DNA of 28,046 nt from Candidatus Altarchaeales archaeon. Its GTDB lineage: Archaea > Altiarchaeota > Altiarchaeia > IMC4 > SCGC-AAA252-I15. Position 1 is the stretch's first letter, and the number at the start of each line of letters is the position of its first letter. The notes beneath the pieces are model-generated. The model was given only the letters and a program-made list of their open reading frames with translations, did not search any database and had not been told where the DNA came from. The stretch is taken from NCBI GenBank assembly GCA_014729705.1, contig WJJK01000357.1, positions 1-28,046 of the forward strand, in the 5' to 3' direction. Positions 17,501-23,472 of this stretch are shown one piece after another. The translations under genes were made by a program, and so were the position numbers.

Positions 17501-18509
17501 CTTCGGCAACTTTGCTGCGCACATCCCCTATACGATGAAAGTCGGTTCACCTACGCCGTCAGTCATAGTCACTGATGGAGCTGGGACAGAGATATGGGAC
17601 GCTCCTACCGGCATTGCTTCCAATGAGGGAAATTATTGGGGCGTTTTCCCCCGCAACTTGGATTCTACTTATGTTGATTACGTATATTCCATTCCTGTTG
17701 CGTATAGGGGAACACTGTTATTCGACGTAGCGGGAAACCAGGACATCGAGGAAGTCAGTAATCTGCAACCGGATTTGGCTACGGTTGGAAGGGATAACCG
17801 TGGACTTATCACTTGGAAAAACGATGTTACCGAGAATAAGGCTTATTGGGATATTATTTACGTCCGCATGTCTTTCGGATCAGTCATTCCGATTATTATT
17901 TTGGTTTTACCAGAGGATCTTCTGAGCAAAGGAAGTGATTGGGAGGTACAGCGCGTCCGCACTACTCTCAGGCGTCGTTCCACCTTTAGTTACGGTATCG
18001 ACAATTTGATCAATGACCAGTATTCAGAATGCGCGCATGTTCAGGACGTCTCTACCGTATACTATGAACTTACTCCGGGGTCTTCGATAACTGTGTCTAA
18101 TCCGGCATCCAGTAAGATGCCAGATTTTGAAGGAGGAGATGAAGCCTGGACATTCTCTCTTTTCACGCCTGAACTGGACGATTCCTTCTATGAGAATGAG
18201 GGATTTTATATCGTTGTTCCTAATACTAACAGATCTTGGAAATGCTTTGCCTCTACCACCGATAATCCATGGTTCAACGATAACTTCGATAATAAGGTCG
18301 AAGCAACGTATAACGAGAAAGAGGACAGGTGGGAACTGCATATTCCCTACCCAGAAGGTACTGAGTATTACGTTTATTTTTGGGACGTAGTCATGTCGAG
18401 TTCCATTCAATCCGCCAAATTTACCGCAATCGGTAATCAGGGAGTGACGGTACAAGAGGATGAGCCTCAAGATCCTGAGTACAACGGGCAGGGAGGGGTT
18501 GACCTATGA
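14544..18509 (+). CDS. Very large tail/receptor-binding candidate, unknown family (1321 aa)
   Basis: The GTG start at 14544 overlaps the upstream TAG (TAGTG) with no clear ribosome site, so translation probably relies on coupling. The product is rich in Tyr, Asp, Phe and Trp, with beta-strand pattern throughout and few predicted helices apart from an N-terminal stretch (about residues 38-82, including FVTFLKHEREVFKKF and a CCWGRYSQRRLRKKY basic patch). No transmembrane segment, collagen repeat, heptad fibre or hydrolase motif was recognised. Codons are visibly more A/T-ending than in the tube or chaperone genes, consistent with low-copy virion proteins or with separate ancestry. Its place in the coupled run after the hub implies a tail-tip or fibre protein. 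The function is inferred only from context. Confidence 0.5.
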   Translation: MTANPAYRWFFDFYTPLRIPFADVDLNVSDPEKLYRKIDDADTEESFVTFLKHEREVFKKFCTVLAGKDDHRCCWGRYSQRRLRKKYADVFGNNQILDELIPGPFGPSSTAGLQDYSGETYTFYLEPMEIAFQERDGATIDRSVPSYKAGGFLDMTFYSGIHISVKAPDAIYQNIVAKQYLYVYETGRKRTSKVLPARRIDTSIFQVKQPGQYKFFSPSGFYSYLDAESYYLLGSIASYTLKDPEATYTDVLVRIENNAGFKVIQWKDDKHPKGLDLSGVSFVFHYQYGITLNMTIKEMMVTDHYIDIILDNVNKAFFGASYQPLGSPALLAVEFRVVDNVNEFVWDKLPVAASAYPQYGIKEGEAVHQDRVPSEVVVNYRYTALEEGDSFLITQKEESGTPTLQAGEEKVLTWDYMVYTISGVSNQESATTYAMLARTDTGDSGGQEGIQFDKSFLGFVNQLPLNSVYRFDTYQNVYDFMSKVNLENTRFVDLHNVLGDDAILRRFPFNQAKHISWFDIIMLRLLVVPDDREEAPCCFVVRNNRMEWHDPFQAGLDNEYSDRSLICSHVPKLLGDDVIGDRPLVGVSGGYYGFAALSSPDARGAVVRVDPNRTGGIGSGVVTGSRICQGFQYQWGLRLYYNYVMPYDEVYPSSNVVGNPPIYYSKGYGFVAAVENGYGTPADVVVPADVSESQIHRIPGTGTEGGDKKLEEWRDNSVSPYEDHHLYGPVHPLRFGDYYVDIVGGVPSRSYFYRQNTSFCKGRPELLFGMGESAISTPLIFTKSLLGAGGCSEQVTMGEWEMMLAVPPEEYFRNYQTPRKVVVKMTGSYQHWKCYYRPASTTDPNTLLQGHSDHRFTEYRLVELTPFVPVVVKASWSRSVWRNCYFSCDNIGDTQEYDEFSSQDITSSIFDGPEVSMPGSGPTYSLSQQTYNAPGQDPWYDSFEDTDDFINIFETEPATFFYQNVGSRLLKNEDVTHFSVPDQGPLFGNFAAHIPYTMKVGSPTPSVIVTDGAGTEIWDAPTGIASNEGNYWGVFPRNLDSTYVDYVYSIPVAYRGTLLFDVAGNQDIEEVSNLQPDLATVGRDNRGLITWKNDVTENKAYWDIIYVRMSFGSVIPIIILVLPEDLLSKGSDWEVQRVRTTLRRRSTFSYGIDNLINDQYSECAHVQDVSTVYYELTPGSSITVSNPASSKMPDFEGGDEAWTFSLFTPELDDSFYENEGFYIVVPNTNRSWKCFASTTDNPWFNDNFDNKVEATYNEKEDRWELHIPYPEGTEYYVYFWDVVMSSSIQSAKFTAIGNQGVTVQEDEPQDPEYNGQGGVDL

Positions 18510-19894
18510 CCCTTCCACGACACAGGCCCAGGATAGGTAACTACGGAGCTGAAGGTCCGTTTGATATTAGTCCTTACGTAACTTATATCAAGTATTATAG
18601 GTACCGTAAGAAAGGCACTACCACTTGGACGTCTTGGCAGGAGTACGATCCTGGAACGGAAACTATATACATTCAGAATCTTACTGGTTCGACTGTCACC
18701 TATGAGTTTCAGCAAAAGGTAGAGGCTATATTCCAAGGGAGCGTGTACGAAGAATGGATTTACGATTCTTTGGTCCATGTTCCGCCTACGCCGCAGTTCT
18801 CGTGCGACAACTGGACAATTGATCCCGCCACTCCACAATTTAGCGGGGATTGGGATTACACATTCGATGTTGTGTCTACTCCTTCTTACTGGGGAAGTGA
18901 AGGTGACATTGATGTTGAGGTAACTATAAGGTGCTATGATTTCGATGGTAATTTACTGGATACTTTTGTCCATACCCCTTCAGTGGTCAGTGGGCAATGC
19001 ACAGGAACTATTACGCTAGGTACGTGGACAACGGATACGGCAAACGAATATGGTTACTTTGAATTTGACGTTGATATTTCTGTTCCTGGATCCCCGGTTA
19101 TCCCGGACGCCACTTGTTCCCACACCTTCTTGGATACTTGGGAAGGCACGGTTGTTACGGCTTGGTGTTGCAACAATGTCGATACCATAGGTATGTATGA
19201 CTGGAGCAGTGATGCTTACCTGAATAATTATTGCACTGAGACGGTAGTCGCTGGAACAACGGTTTATTACAAGGTAGTTTACAACTCTGACTCGTATGCT
19301 GATTATGAAAGCACATGGGAGATCAGAGACGGATCAACTGTTTATGCTAGCGGCGGATTCCCAGCCAGCACAACGGGCGGTATTCATACAGGCAGCTTCA
19401 CGTACTCTGGAGATATTGATCTTCTTTATCTCTATTTACAGGATAGCTACGGGGATGGCGGAGTAGAAATCGTGGATTGGGGGTTTTCTGACGAGGCTGC
19501 TGTCGAGTGTGTTGGTGGTGGAGGCCCAACCCCAGGAGACGGGTGTAGCTGTTCTGGCCCAAAGATAGTTGATTTATCTACGTCAGATTACGTATACATT
19601 TTTTGGGACGACATTGACTGCGATACGGACACTAGCTACGGCTACGCTGCTGTTACAAGCGTTCCTTCGGGCGAAGATATTTATTTCTATGACTCGGAGG
19701 GAGCGGGCCATGATTACATGTTTGACGTTTATGATGATGAGTGTAACTACCTAGGCACGTCATCCCCTGGTCCGTATGGATTTGATATTTGGGGGCCTAC
19801 TCCCTACGCAGGGACGTATATATGCTACGTCTATGATAATGCGGGAATACCAGATCCGGCCCATGAGGTTGAGGTCGGATACTACAATTTCTGA
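18506..19894 (+). CDS. Beta-rich adhesin-like tail protein (462 aa)
   Basis: ATG 18506 overlaps the TGA of the 1321-aa gene (ATGA), with GGGAGGGG before it. The protein is extremely rich in Tyr, Asp, Thr, Ser and Gly and has many Cys for a phage protein. There is no N-terminal signal peptide. Three zones are seen: an N-terminal Ig-like stretch (ITYxF-type strands, to about residue 90), a middle part with CSHTFLDTWEGTVVTAWCC, and two related-looking C-terminal beta modules separated by a VGGGGPTPGDGCSCSG hinge. Those modules (TTVYYKVVYNSDSYADYEST and DYVYIFWDDIDCDTDTSYGY) resemble the general look of pre-peptidase C-terminal or CUB-like surface domains. It is likely a receptor-binding or decorating protein. 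The exact family is not recognised. Confidence 0.5.
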   Translation: MTLPRHRPRIGNYGAEGPFDISPYVTYIKYYRYRKKGTTTWTSWQEYDPGTETIYIQNLTGSTVTYEFQQKVEAIFQGSVYEEWIYDSLVHVPPTPQFSCDNWTIDPATPQFSGDWDYTFDVVSTPSYWGSEGDIDVEVTIRCYDFDGNLLDTFVHTPSVVSGQCTGTITLGTWTTDTANEYGYFEFDVDISVPGSPVIPDATCSHTFLDTWEGTVVTAWCCNNVDTIGMYDWSSDAYLNNYCTETVVAGTTVYYKVVYNSDSYADYESTWEIRDGSTVYASGGFPASTTGGIHTGSFTYSGDIDLLYLYLQDSYGDGGVEIVDWGFSDEAAVECVGGGGPTPGDGCSCSGPKIVDLSTSDYVYIFWDDIDCDTDTSYGYAAVTSVPSGEDIYFYDSEGAGHDYMFDVYDDECNYLGTSSPGPYGFDIWGPTPYAGTYICYVYDNAGIPDPAHEVEVGYYNF

Positions 19895-19941
19895 TTGCAT
19901 ATTCACCAACAGGGTAAAAATACCTTTAACAAGGAGAGACC

Positions 19942-21000
19942 ATGGCACGAGGAATCATTCAAGGGGCCGAGTCCAACGTTCTTACTGTCATGCTCGGTGC
20001 TTACACGGAGATCAACGCCTATCTTGTTGGAGATAGGGGAGAACAGATCGACGTGAGTGCGGGGCAAGTGTACGGGTACCTCTACTCCGAGGAGGCGAGA
20101 AACAATCTCGTCCACTCTTATGAGGTTTCGTCGGACATTCTGATTATGGATGACGGAGGTATGAGTGAAGGGCTTGTGGTCGGAAATACCTACTACCTCT
20201 ACCTTGCCTACAAGGACAACAGTGAGGTTGCTCCGACATGGGATCTGTCGAACAACACTGTCGCTCAATACAAGATGAACGACTCGGCAAATGACACGAA
20301 CGTCGAGGAAGAAGAAGGATCAATCGAGGGTGTTTCCACGGTGAACACCAACGTCCTGTCCACTACTGGAAAGATCAATCAGGCTTTTCAGTTTGACGGG
20401 GCTACCCAGAAGGTCTCCTGTGAACAGGACTTCCAAACGGTATTCCAGTCGCCATTCTCTATGTCATTCTGGGCAAAGCCTGATGACGGTCAGCCTGCCT
20501 CTATTCAGGCATTCTGCGGTGTTCGTCATACTACGAACGTAGTGGGTATCGAGGTCAACCTTCAAACAGATGGAAAAGTCCGCGTCATCTACGGCGACAA
20601 TACCACATTTGTTTATGCAAAGACCAATGCTGCTGTCTTTGTGGACGGCGCTACTTCATGGAAGCACATTACCGTCACCGTCGATGAATCCCAGATCACT
20701 ATTTACGTCGATGGCTCTTCGGTTACTCTCGACGCTACTGACGACGGGGACATGACAGGTGAAGTCATGGCGAACTACTCGCTCGCCAATAGCCTCTCCT
20801 TCGGGGCTACCACTGACGAGGGTACGGTCGAACGCTATCTCGACGGTGCTATGGATGATCTTCGTCTTTTCGACCGGGTCCTTACGCAGACGGAAATCGA
20901 TGGCCTGTATAATTCCGGTTCGGGAACAGAGGGCAGCGATAATGGTACTCCTGCTCAATGGACTATCTCCACCACTTCTTCGCAAATCATCATCAAGTAA
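19942..21000 (+). CDS. LamG (concanavalin-like) domain virion protein (352 aa)
   Basis: AAGGAG (19931-19936) lies five bases before ATG 19942. A 47-bp gap breaks the upstream chain of overlaps. Residues ~1-95 form a beta domain shared with the next gene (INAYL, GEQIDVSAGQVYGYLYS). Residues ~107-325 show the LamG/concanavalin jelly-roll pattern: QAFQFDG, then FSMSFWAKPD, KHITVTVDESQITIYVDGSS, and the typical ending DGAMDDLRLFDRVLTQTEI followed by DGLY. Such domains bind glycans. Codon bias returns to the C-ending style of the tail tube, unlike the genes just upstream, suggesting an abundant virion component such as a decoration or receptor-binding spike. Glycan binding is family knowledge; location on the particle is inference. 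Confidence 0.75.
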   Translation: MARGIIQGAESNVLTVMLGAYTEINAYLVGDRGEQIDVSAGQVYGYLYSEEARNNLVHSYEVSSDILIMDDGGMSEGLVVGNTYYLYLAYKDNSEVAPTWDLSNNTVAQYKMNDSANDTNVEEEEGSIEGVSTVNTNVLSTTGKINQAFQFDGATQKVSCEQDFQTVFQSPFSMSFWAKPDDGQPASIQAFCGVRHTTNVVGIEVNLQTDGKVRVIYGDNTTFVYAKTNAAVFVDGATSWKHITVTVDESQITIYVDGSSVTLDATDDGDMTGEVMANYSLANSLSFGATTDEGTVERYLDGAMDDLRLFDRVLTQTEIDGLYNSGSGTEGSDNGTPAQWTISTTSSQIIIK

Positions 21001-21009
21001 GGAACAACC

Positions 21010-21354
21010 ATGAAGAATATCAAGGTTCTATTTGATGGAGTTCTCGGTAACACCGTCACGGTTGGTGCCGCTACAGACTGGTCCATCAACCTCAACCTCC
21101 TCAACCAAGACGGAGAGAAACTCGACTTCGATTCCGGTGAGGTAAAATTCTTTTCCGCAGCCAATCGGGAAGGTACACCGGAAGTTACGGTCTCTCTGAC
21201 CAACATCGCTCAGGGATTCGCTACCATCGAGGTTGCTGACTCAAACGCGAGTTTTTCAGCGGGGGACAAGCTGTACGGCTTCGTTGAAGTCAACAACTCG
21301 GTTTCCGGTGAAGACTCCGTGGGTCTCAACTACTGTGTTCTTTTCGTGAAGTGA
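21010..21354 (+). CDS. Small beta-domain protein, paralogue of the LamG protein's N-terminus (114 aa)
   Basis: ATG 21010 lies nine bases after the previous stop, with AAGGAA overlapping that stop. Residues 26-45 align without gaps to residues 24-43 of the LamG protein: I-N-x-x-L, then G-E-x-x-D-x-x-x-G-x-V. The whole protein seems to be this single beta sandwich (later strands FATIEVADSNASFSAGDKLYG and LNYCVLFVK). Codon choice is again C-ending and highly expressed in style. It may form the same ring or lattice as the LamG protein without the lectin domain, i.e. a bare anchor, or be a minor decoration protein. No named family is recognised. Confidence 0.65.
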   Translation: MKNIKVLFDGVLGNTVTVGAATDWSINLNLLNQDGEKLDFDSGEVKFFSAANREGTPEVTVSLTNIAQGFATIEVADSNASFSAGDKLYGFVEVNNSVSGEDSVGLNYCVLFVK

Positions 21355-21361
21355 GGACAAC

Positions 21362-22081
21362 ATGCAAAAGGATGAAATAACCACATTCCTTACAGGCTGC
21401 GCACAGTCCCCGGCTATGCGTAAGGCCCTCATTTCAATGTTCACCGATGTTGCGGATGAACCACGCCTGCTTCGTCTGCTCATGGAGATAGGGCAGCAGA
21501 AGTTTGACTCGGTCCTAGACTCCATCCTCGGCGAGAATTGCTTTCTCAATGAAATTGCGGATTCCAAGCTCAGAACAGCCTGGAACTCCTGGGAGTACGA
21601 AGAGAACCGCTTCAGCCCCACGCATGACGAAATTACGGATCCGGTCCTTTTCTCCGAGACCGTAACCAACTTCGTTGGTCACTTATGGAGGAATATCAAG
21701 CTACGTAAGAAGATTGTCGGGCGCCACCCAGAATTAGACTTCTTTTTCAATCGATGGCTTCAGGTTCCGAAATGCTCTACCACAGGACGCCGAGTACGCA
21801 TCTCGCTTGTGGTAAGACCGCAAACGCTCGACATCGTTTCTGAGGACCTCCTTTCAGAGGGATACCAGGATCCAAGGTCCAACACCGATCTCCAGCTTCC
21901 TCCCCCGAGGTCGAACCCAGCGAAGCTAGATGGTGCCGGCGAAGTATTCACCTGTGAGAACTCCGATTCGGCCTACACGACCAAGATGCAGGAGATCAAA
22001 CGCAACTACTGGTTTCACTCGTTCCATGTCGAACGCCCAGCATCGGATGACCCCAATTCTATGAAGATATACCTGGCATGA
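21362..22081 (+). CDS. Unknown helical protein (239 aa)
   Basis: ATG 21362 follows GAGGA (21353-21357), and the gene starts seven bases after the previous stop. Residues ~1-150 are mostly helical and charged (MRKALISMFTDVADEPRLLRLLMEIG, VTNFVGHLWRNIKLRKKIVGRHPELDFFFNRWL). After this come a Pro-rich segment (LQLPPPRSNPAKLDG, near 177-191) and a short C-terminal strand region (YWFHSFHVERP). No domain or signal sequence was recognised. It sits between virion proteins and a cysteine hydrolase, so it may be a minor tail, lysis-linked or connector-assisting protein. This is context only. Confidence 0.5.
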   Translation: MQKDEITTFLTGCAQSPAMRKALISMFTDVADEPRLLRLLMEIGQQKFDSVLDSILGENCFLNEIADSKLRTAWNSWEYEENRFSPTHDEITDPVLFSETVTNFVGHLWRNIKLRKKIVGRHPELDFFFNRWLQVPKCSTTGRRVRISLVVRPQTLDIVSEDLLSEGYQDPRSNTDLQLPPPRSNPAKLDGAGEVFTCENSDSAYTTKMQEIKRNYWFHSFHVERPASDDPNSMKIYLA

Positions 22082-22596
22082 GGCTATACGCTGCTTTCTA
22101 CAAGAAACCGACGACCCTCTTTGGGTGGTGCGTCCGCATATTCACGGGATTCGCCAGGTACATCCACTCTGAGATCGTCATAGAGACGGATGACGGTCGT
22201 CGCTTCTGGATATCGTCAGAGACCCATAGTGGAACGAGGATAACCTGCGACATCAGCGGCAACCCTGAAAAGTGGGACATCTATAACGTCTACGCTGCGG
22301 ACTCTCAGATCATGGCTATACTCGCTCACGCAAAGGCCCTTGTGCATCAGGGGTACGACTGGCACGGCATCCTCTTGTCGCAACTCCTACCATTCAGGTC
22401 TCACTCCAGTGGCAGGTGGTTCTGCTCTGAGTTCTGCGCCCACCTTCTGAGGAGCATCGGGATCCTCTCTCCGTCCGTAAGACCAGCTTCTATGAGCCCA
22501 ATTGAGCTATATCGGTGGCTATACTCCTTCGGATCCATCGATCCTGAGCCTGTAGCCTTCTCTGAACCCTCAGAAGACCCCACAGGAGCCCCATAG
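22078..22596 (+). CDS. Papain-like cysteine hydrolase (YiiX / permuted NlpC-P60 type)
   Basis: A 172-aa protein whose ATG 22078 overlaps the preceding TGA. Two motifs match permuted papain-fold amidases: an N-terminal RYIHSEIVIETDDG strand with candidate catalytic His30, and RWFCSEFCAHLL at residues 113-124 with candidate catalytic Cys116 followed by Ser-Glu, as in C-S-E of YiiX-type enzymes. YDWHGIL (93-99) and MSPIELYRWL (139-148) are also typical of the fold. Substrates in the family include peptidoglycan peptides, lipids and isopeptides, so lysis or cell-wall entry is possible but not shown. The Pro/Ser-rich last 20 residues look disordered. It is the last gene of the late block. There is no signal peptide or obvious holin beside it. 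Confidence 0.72.
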   Translation: MRLYAAFYKKPTTLFGWCVRIFTGFARYIHSEIVIETDDGRRFWISSETHSGTRITCDISGNPEKWDIYNVYAADSQIMAILAHAKALVHQGYDWHGILLSQLLPFRSHSSGRWFCSEFCAHLLRSIGILSPSVRPASMSPIELYRWLYSFGSIDPEPVAFSEPSEDPTGAP

Positions 22597-22604
22597 GCTT
22601 CGCA

Positions 22605-22658
22605 GGATCGATTTTCTGTCTATTTGTGTCCTCAGATACACCCTGAGACAGAAGATCC
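22605..22658 (+). other. Interrupted hairpin at the end of the late block
   Basis: Three nested complementary pairs are present: GGATC (22605-22609) with GATCC (22654-22658), TTCTGT (22614-22619) with ACAGAA (22648-22653), and CTCAG (22631-22635) with CTGAG (22643-22647). The left arm carries a bulge of four and another of eleven bases. No T run follows, so it is not a canonical intrinsic terminator. It could be an mRNA-stabilising end, a processing site or a factor-dependent terminator. Confidence 0.4.
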
Positions 22659-22691
22659 AAGGAAACGCCTTATATGCCCTGGCCGCAATTT

Positions 22692-22807
22692 CAGATCATT
22701 TGATTGGCTGATAAGATACGTAACAATAATTCCAGATCATTTGATAATTATTTATTATAGTATTATATATAGTTTATTTCATAAAAGGAGTAATAACCAA
22801 ATGATCT
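22692..22807. repeat. Three-copy 10-mer repeat AGATCATTTG, operator candidate
   Basis: CAGATCATTTGAT occurs at 22692-22704 and again at 22733-22745, exactly 41 bp apart (about four helical turns). An inverted copy, CAAATGATCT, lies at 22798-22807, 64 bp further on. The second copy overlaps the -35 box of the promoter below, and the third covers an ATG that follows a ribosome-site-like AAGGAG. Helically phased repeats over a promoter are typical of repressor or activator sites; iterons are an alternative. Confidence 0.6.
22741..22769 (+). promoter_or_regulatory. Near-consensus sigma70-type promoter
   Basis: TTGATA (22741-22746), a 17-bp spacer and TATATA (22764-22769), inside very AT-rich DNA. 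It points right towards the HTH/helicase module. The -35 box lies within a copy of the AGATCATTTG repeat, so binding there would block polymerase. This is the strongest promoter I can see in the window. Confidence 0.6.
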
Positions 22808-22818
22808 AAAACGAATCT

Positions 22819-22837
22819 TTACGTAGGTTAGACGTAA
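22819..22837. repeat. Short inverted repeat TTACGT-N7-ACGTAA
   Basis: TTACGT (22819-22824) and ACGTAA (22832-22837) flank a 7-base AGGTTAG centre. Another TTACGT follows at 22857-22862. It lies downstream of the promoter and before the next coding stretch, so it could be a small operator or an mRNA stem. Arms this short may arise by chance. Confidence 0.3.
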
Positions 22838-22841
22838 GTTC

Positions 22842-23066
22842 TTGAAAATAAATGAGTTACGTTTGTGTTGTCAGAAAATCCCCGGATATACAATCAAAAT
22901 TGCTCTTTTGTCCACCAAGAGAAAAGGCCGCATCCGCAGCACCTTACCACGAACACGGCCAACGCGCTTTCCCTTCCCACCAGTTCCCGGAGTCCCGAGT
23001 TCCAGCAAGATGCGCGGATGTTACGTAGCTTTTCTCCCTGTCAAGAGGAAACTCCGTGCCACGTAA
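22842..23066 (+). CDS. Doubtful small basic protein (74 aa)
   Basis: This TTG-started frame encodes a Lys/Arg/Pro-rich product (TKRKGRIRSTLPRTRPTRFPF, ending PVKRKLRAT) and overlaps the next gene by 11 bases. No good ribosome site precedes it. Two other forward frames are also open here: ATG 22852 to 23028 (58 aa, beginning MSYVCVVRKSPDIQ) and TTG 22865 to 23083 (72 aa). At most one is likely real. I chose the frame whose codons look most like its neighbours and whose end overlaps the next start. If none is real, non-coding DNA extends from 22597 to 23055. Confidence 0.3.
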   Translation: MKINELRLCCQKIPGYTIKIALLSTKRKGRIRSTLPRTRPTRFPFPPVPGVPSSSKMRGCYVAFLPVKRKLRAT

Positions 23067-23472
23067 AACAAGTGCCAAGGTAGGTATCACACTGTTAACT
23101 TACGTTAGGGCTTGCCAGTTCCTATCTGCCCAGAAGGTCAAGGTGTCATACCGTGAATGCTCGTCTATTACGGGCCTTTCCTATGGTGCTGTCTACCATC
23201 ACCTGTCCAAGTTCACCGATTGTAGCTACATAAATGTGGCGGAATTCGTGTCATACCTTGACAAGTCTGGAGTCGATACAGGGGTGATACCAGGTACAAT
23301 TGATCGGTTTGTGGATGCCATCCAGAAGTGGAGGGAGGGGCGAGCCTCAGTCCATGCCGGCTGTAGGGCAGGGAAGAGAGCGGCAGCGAACAAGCTGCTC
23401 AGTCGAGGACATACCTTGCAGTTGCAAGCCAGGCATGTACTCTCCCCTCGCAAACGTAGACGACCACGATGA
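23056..23472 (+). CDS. Helix-turn-helix DNA-binding protein (138 aa)
   Basis: GTG 23056 is preceded by AAGAGGAA (AGAGG at 23044-23048, seven bases before). Residues 31-52 (SYRECSSITGLSYGAVYHHL and following SK) read as a helix-turn-helix: a first helix, the Gly turn and a recognition helix starting at SYGAVYHHL. The C-terminus is basic (SPRKRRRPR). The stop overlaps the helicase start (ATGA). It is the first well-supported gene after the control region, so it may be the regulator that acts on the AGATCATTTG sites, or a replication accessory factor. Target and effect are not visible. Confidence 0.6.
   Translation: MPRKTSAKVGITLLTYVRACQFLSAQKVKVSYRECSSITGLSYGAVYHHLSKFTDCSYINVAEFVSYLDKSGVDTGVIPGTIDRFVDAIQKWREGRASVHAGCRAGKRAAANKLLSRGHTLQLQARHVLSPRKRRRPR

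Larger units (their letters stand above)
22597..22841. other. Non-coding control region between late and right-hand modules
   Basis: I find no convincing gene here. The region turns sharply AT-rich from about 22720 to 22810, unlike both flanks. It holds a hairpin just after the late block, two direct copies and one inverted copy of a 10-mer, a near-consensus promoter and a palindromic TTACGT pair (22819-22837). This is the kind of site where phages place a lysogeny/early switch or a replication origin. Which one cannot be told from sequence alone. Confidence 0.65.

Noticed and set aside
22624..22809. 61-aa ORF in the control region
   Set aside because: It runs through the promoter and repeats, starts with TTG without a ribosome site, and its hydrophobic end simply reflects AT-rich DNA.
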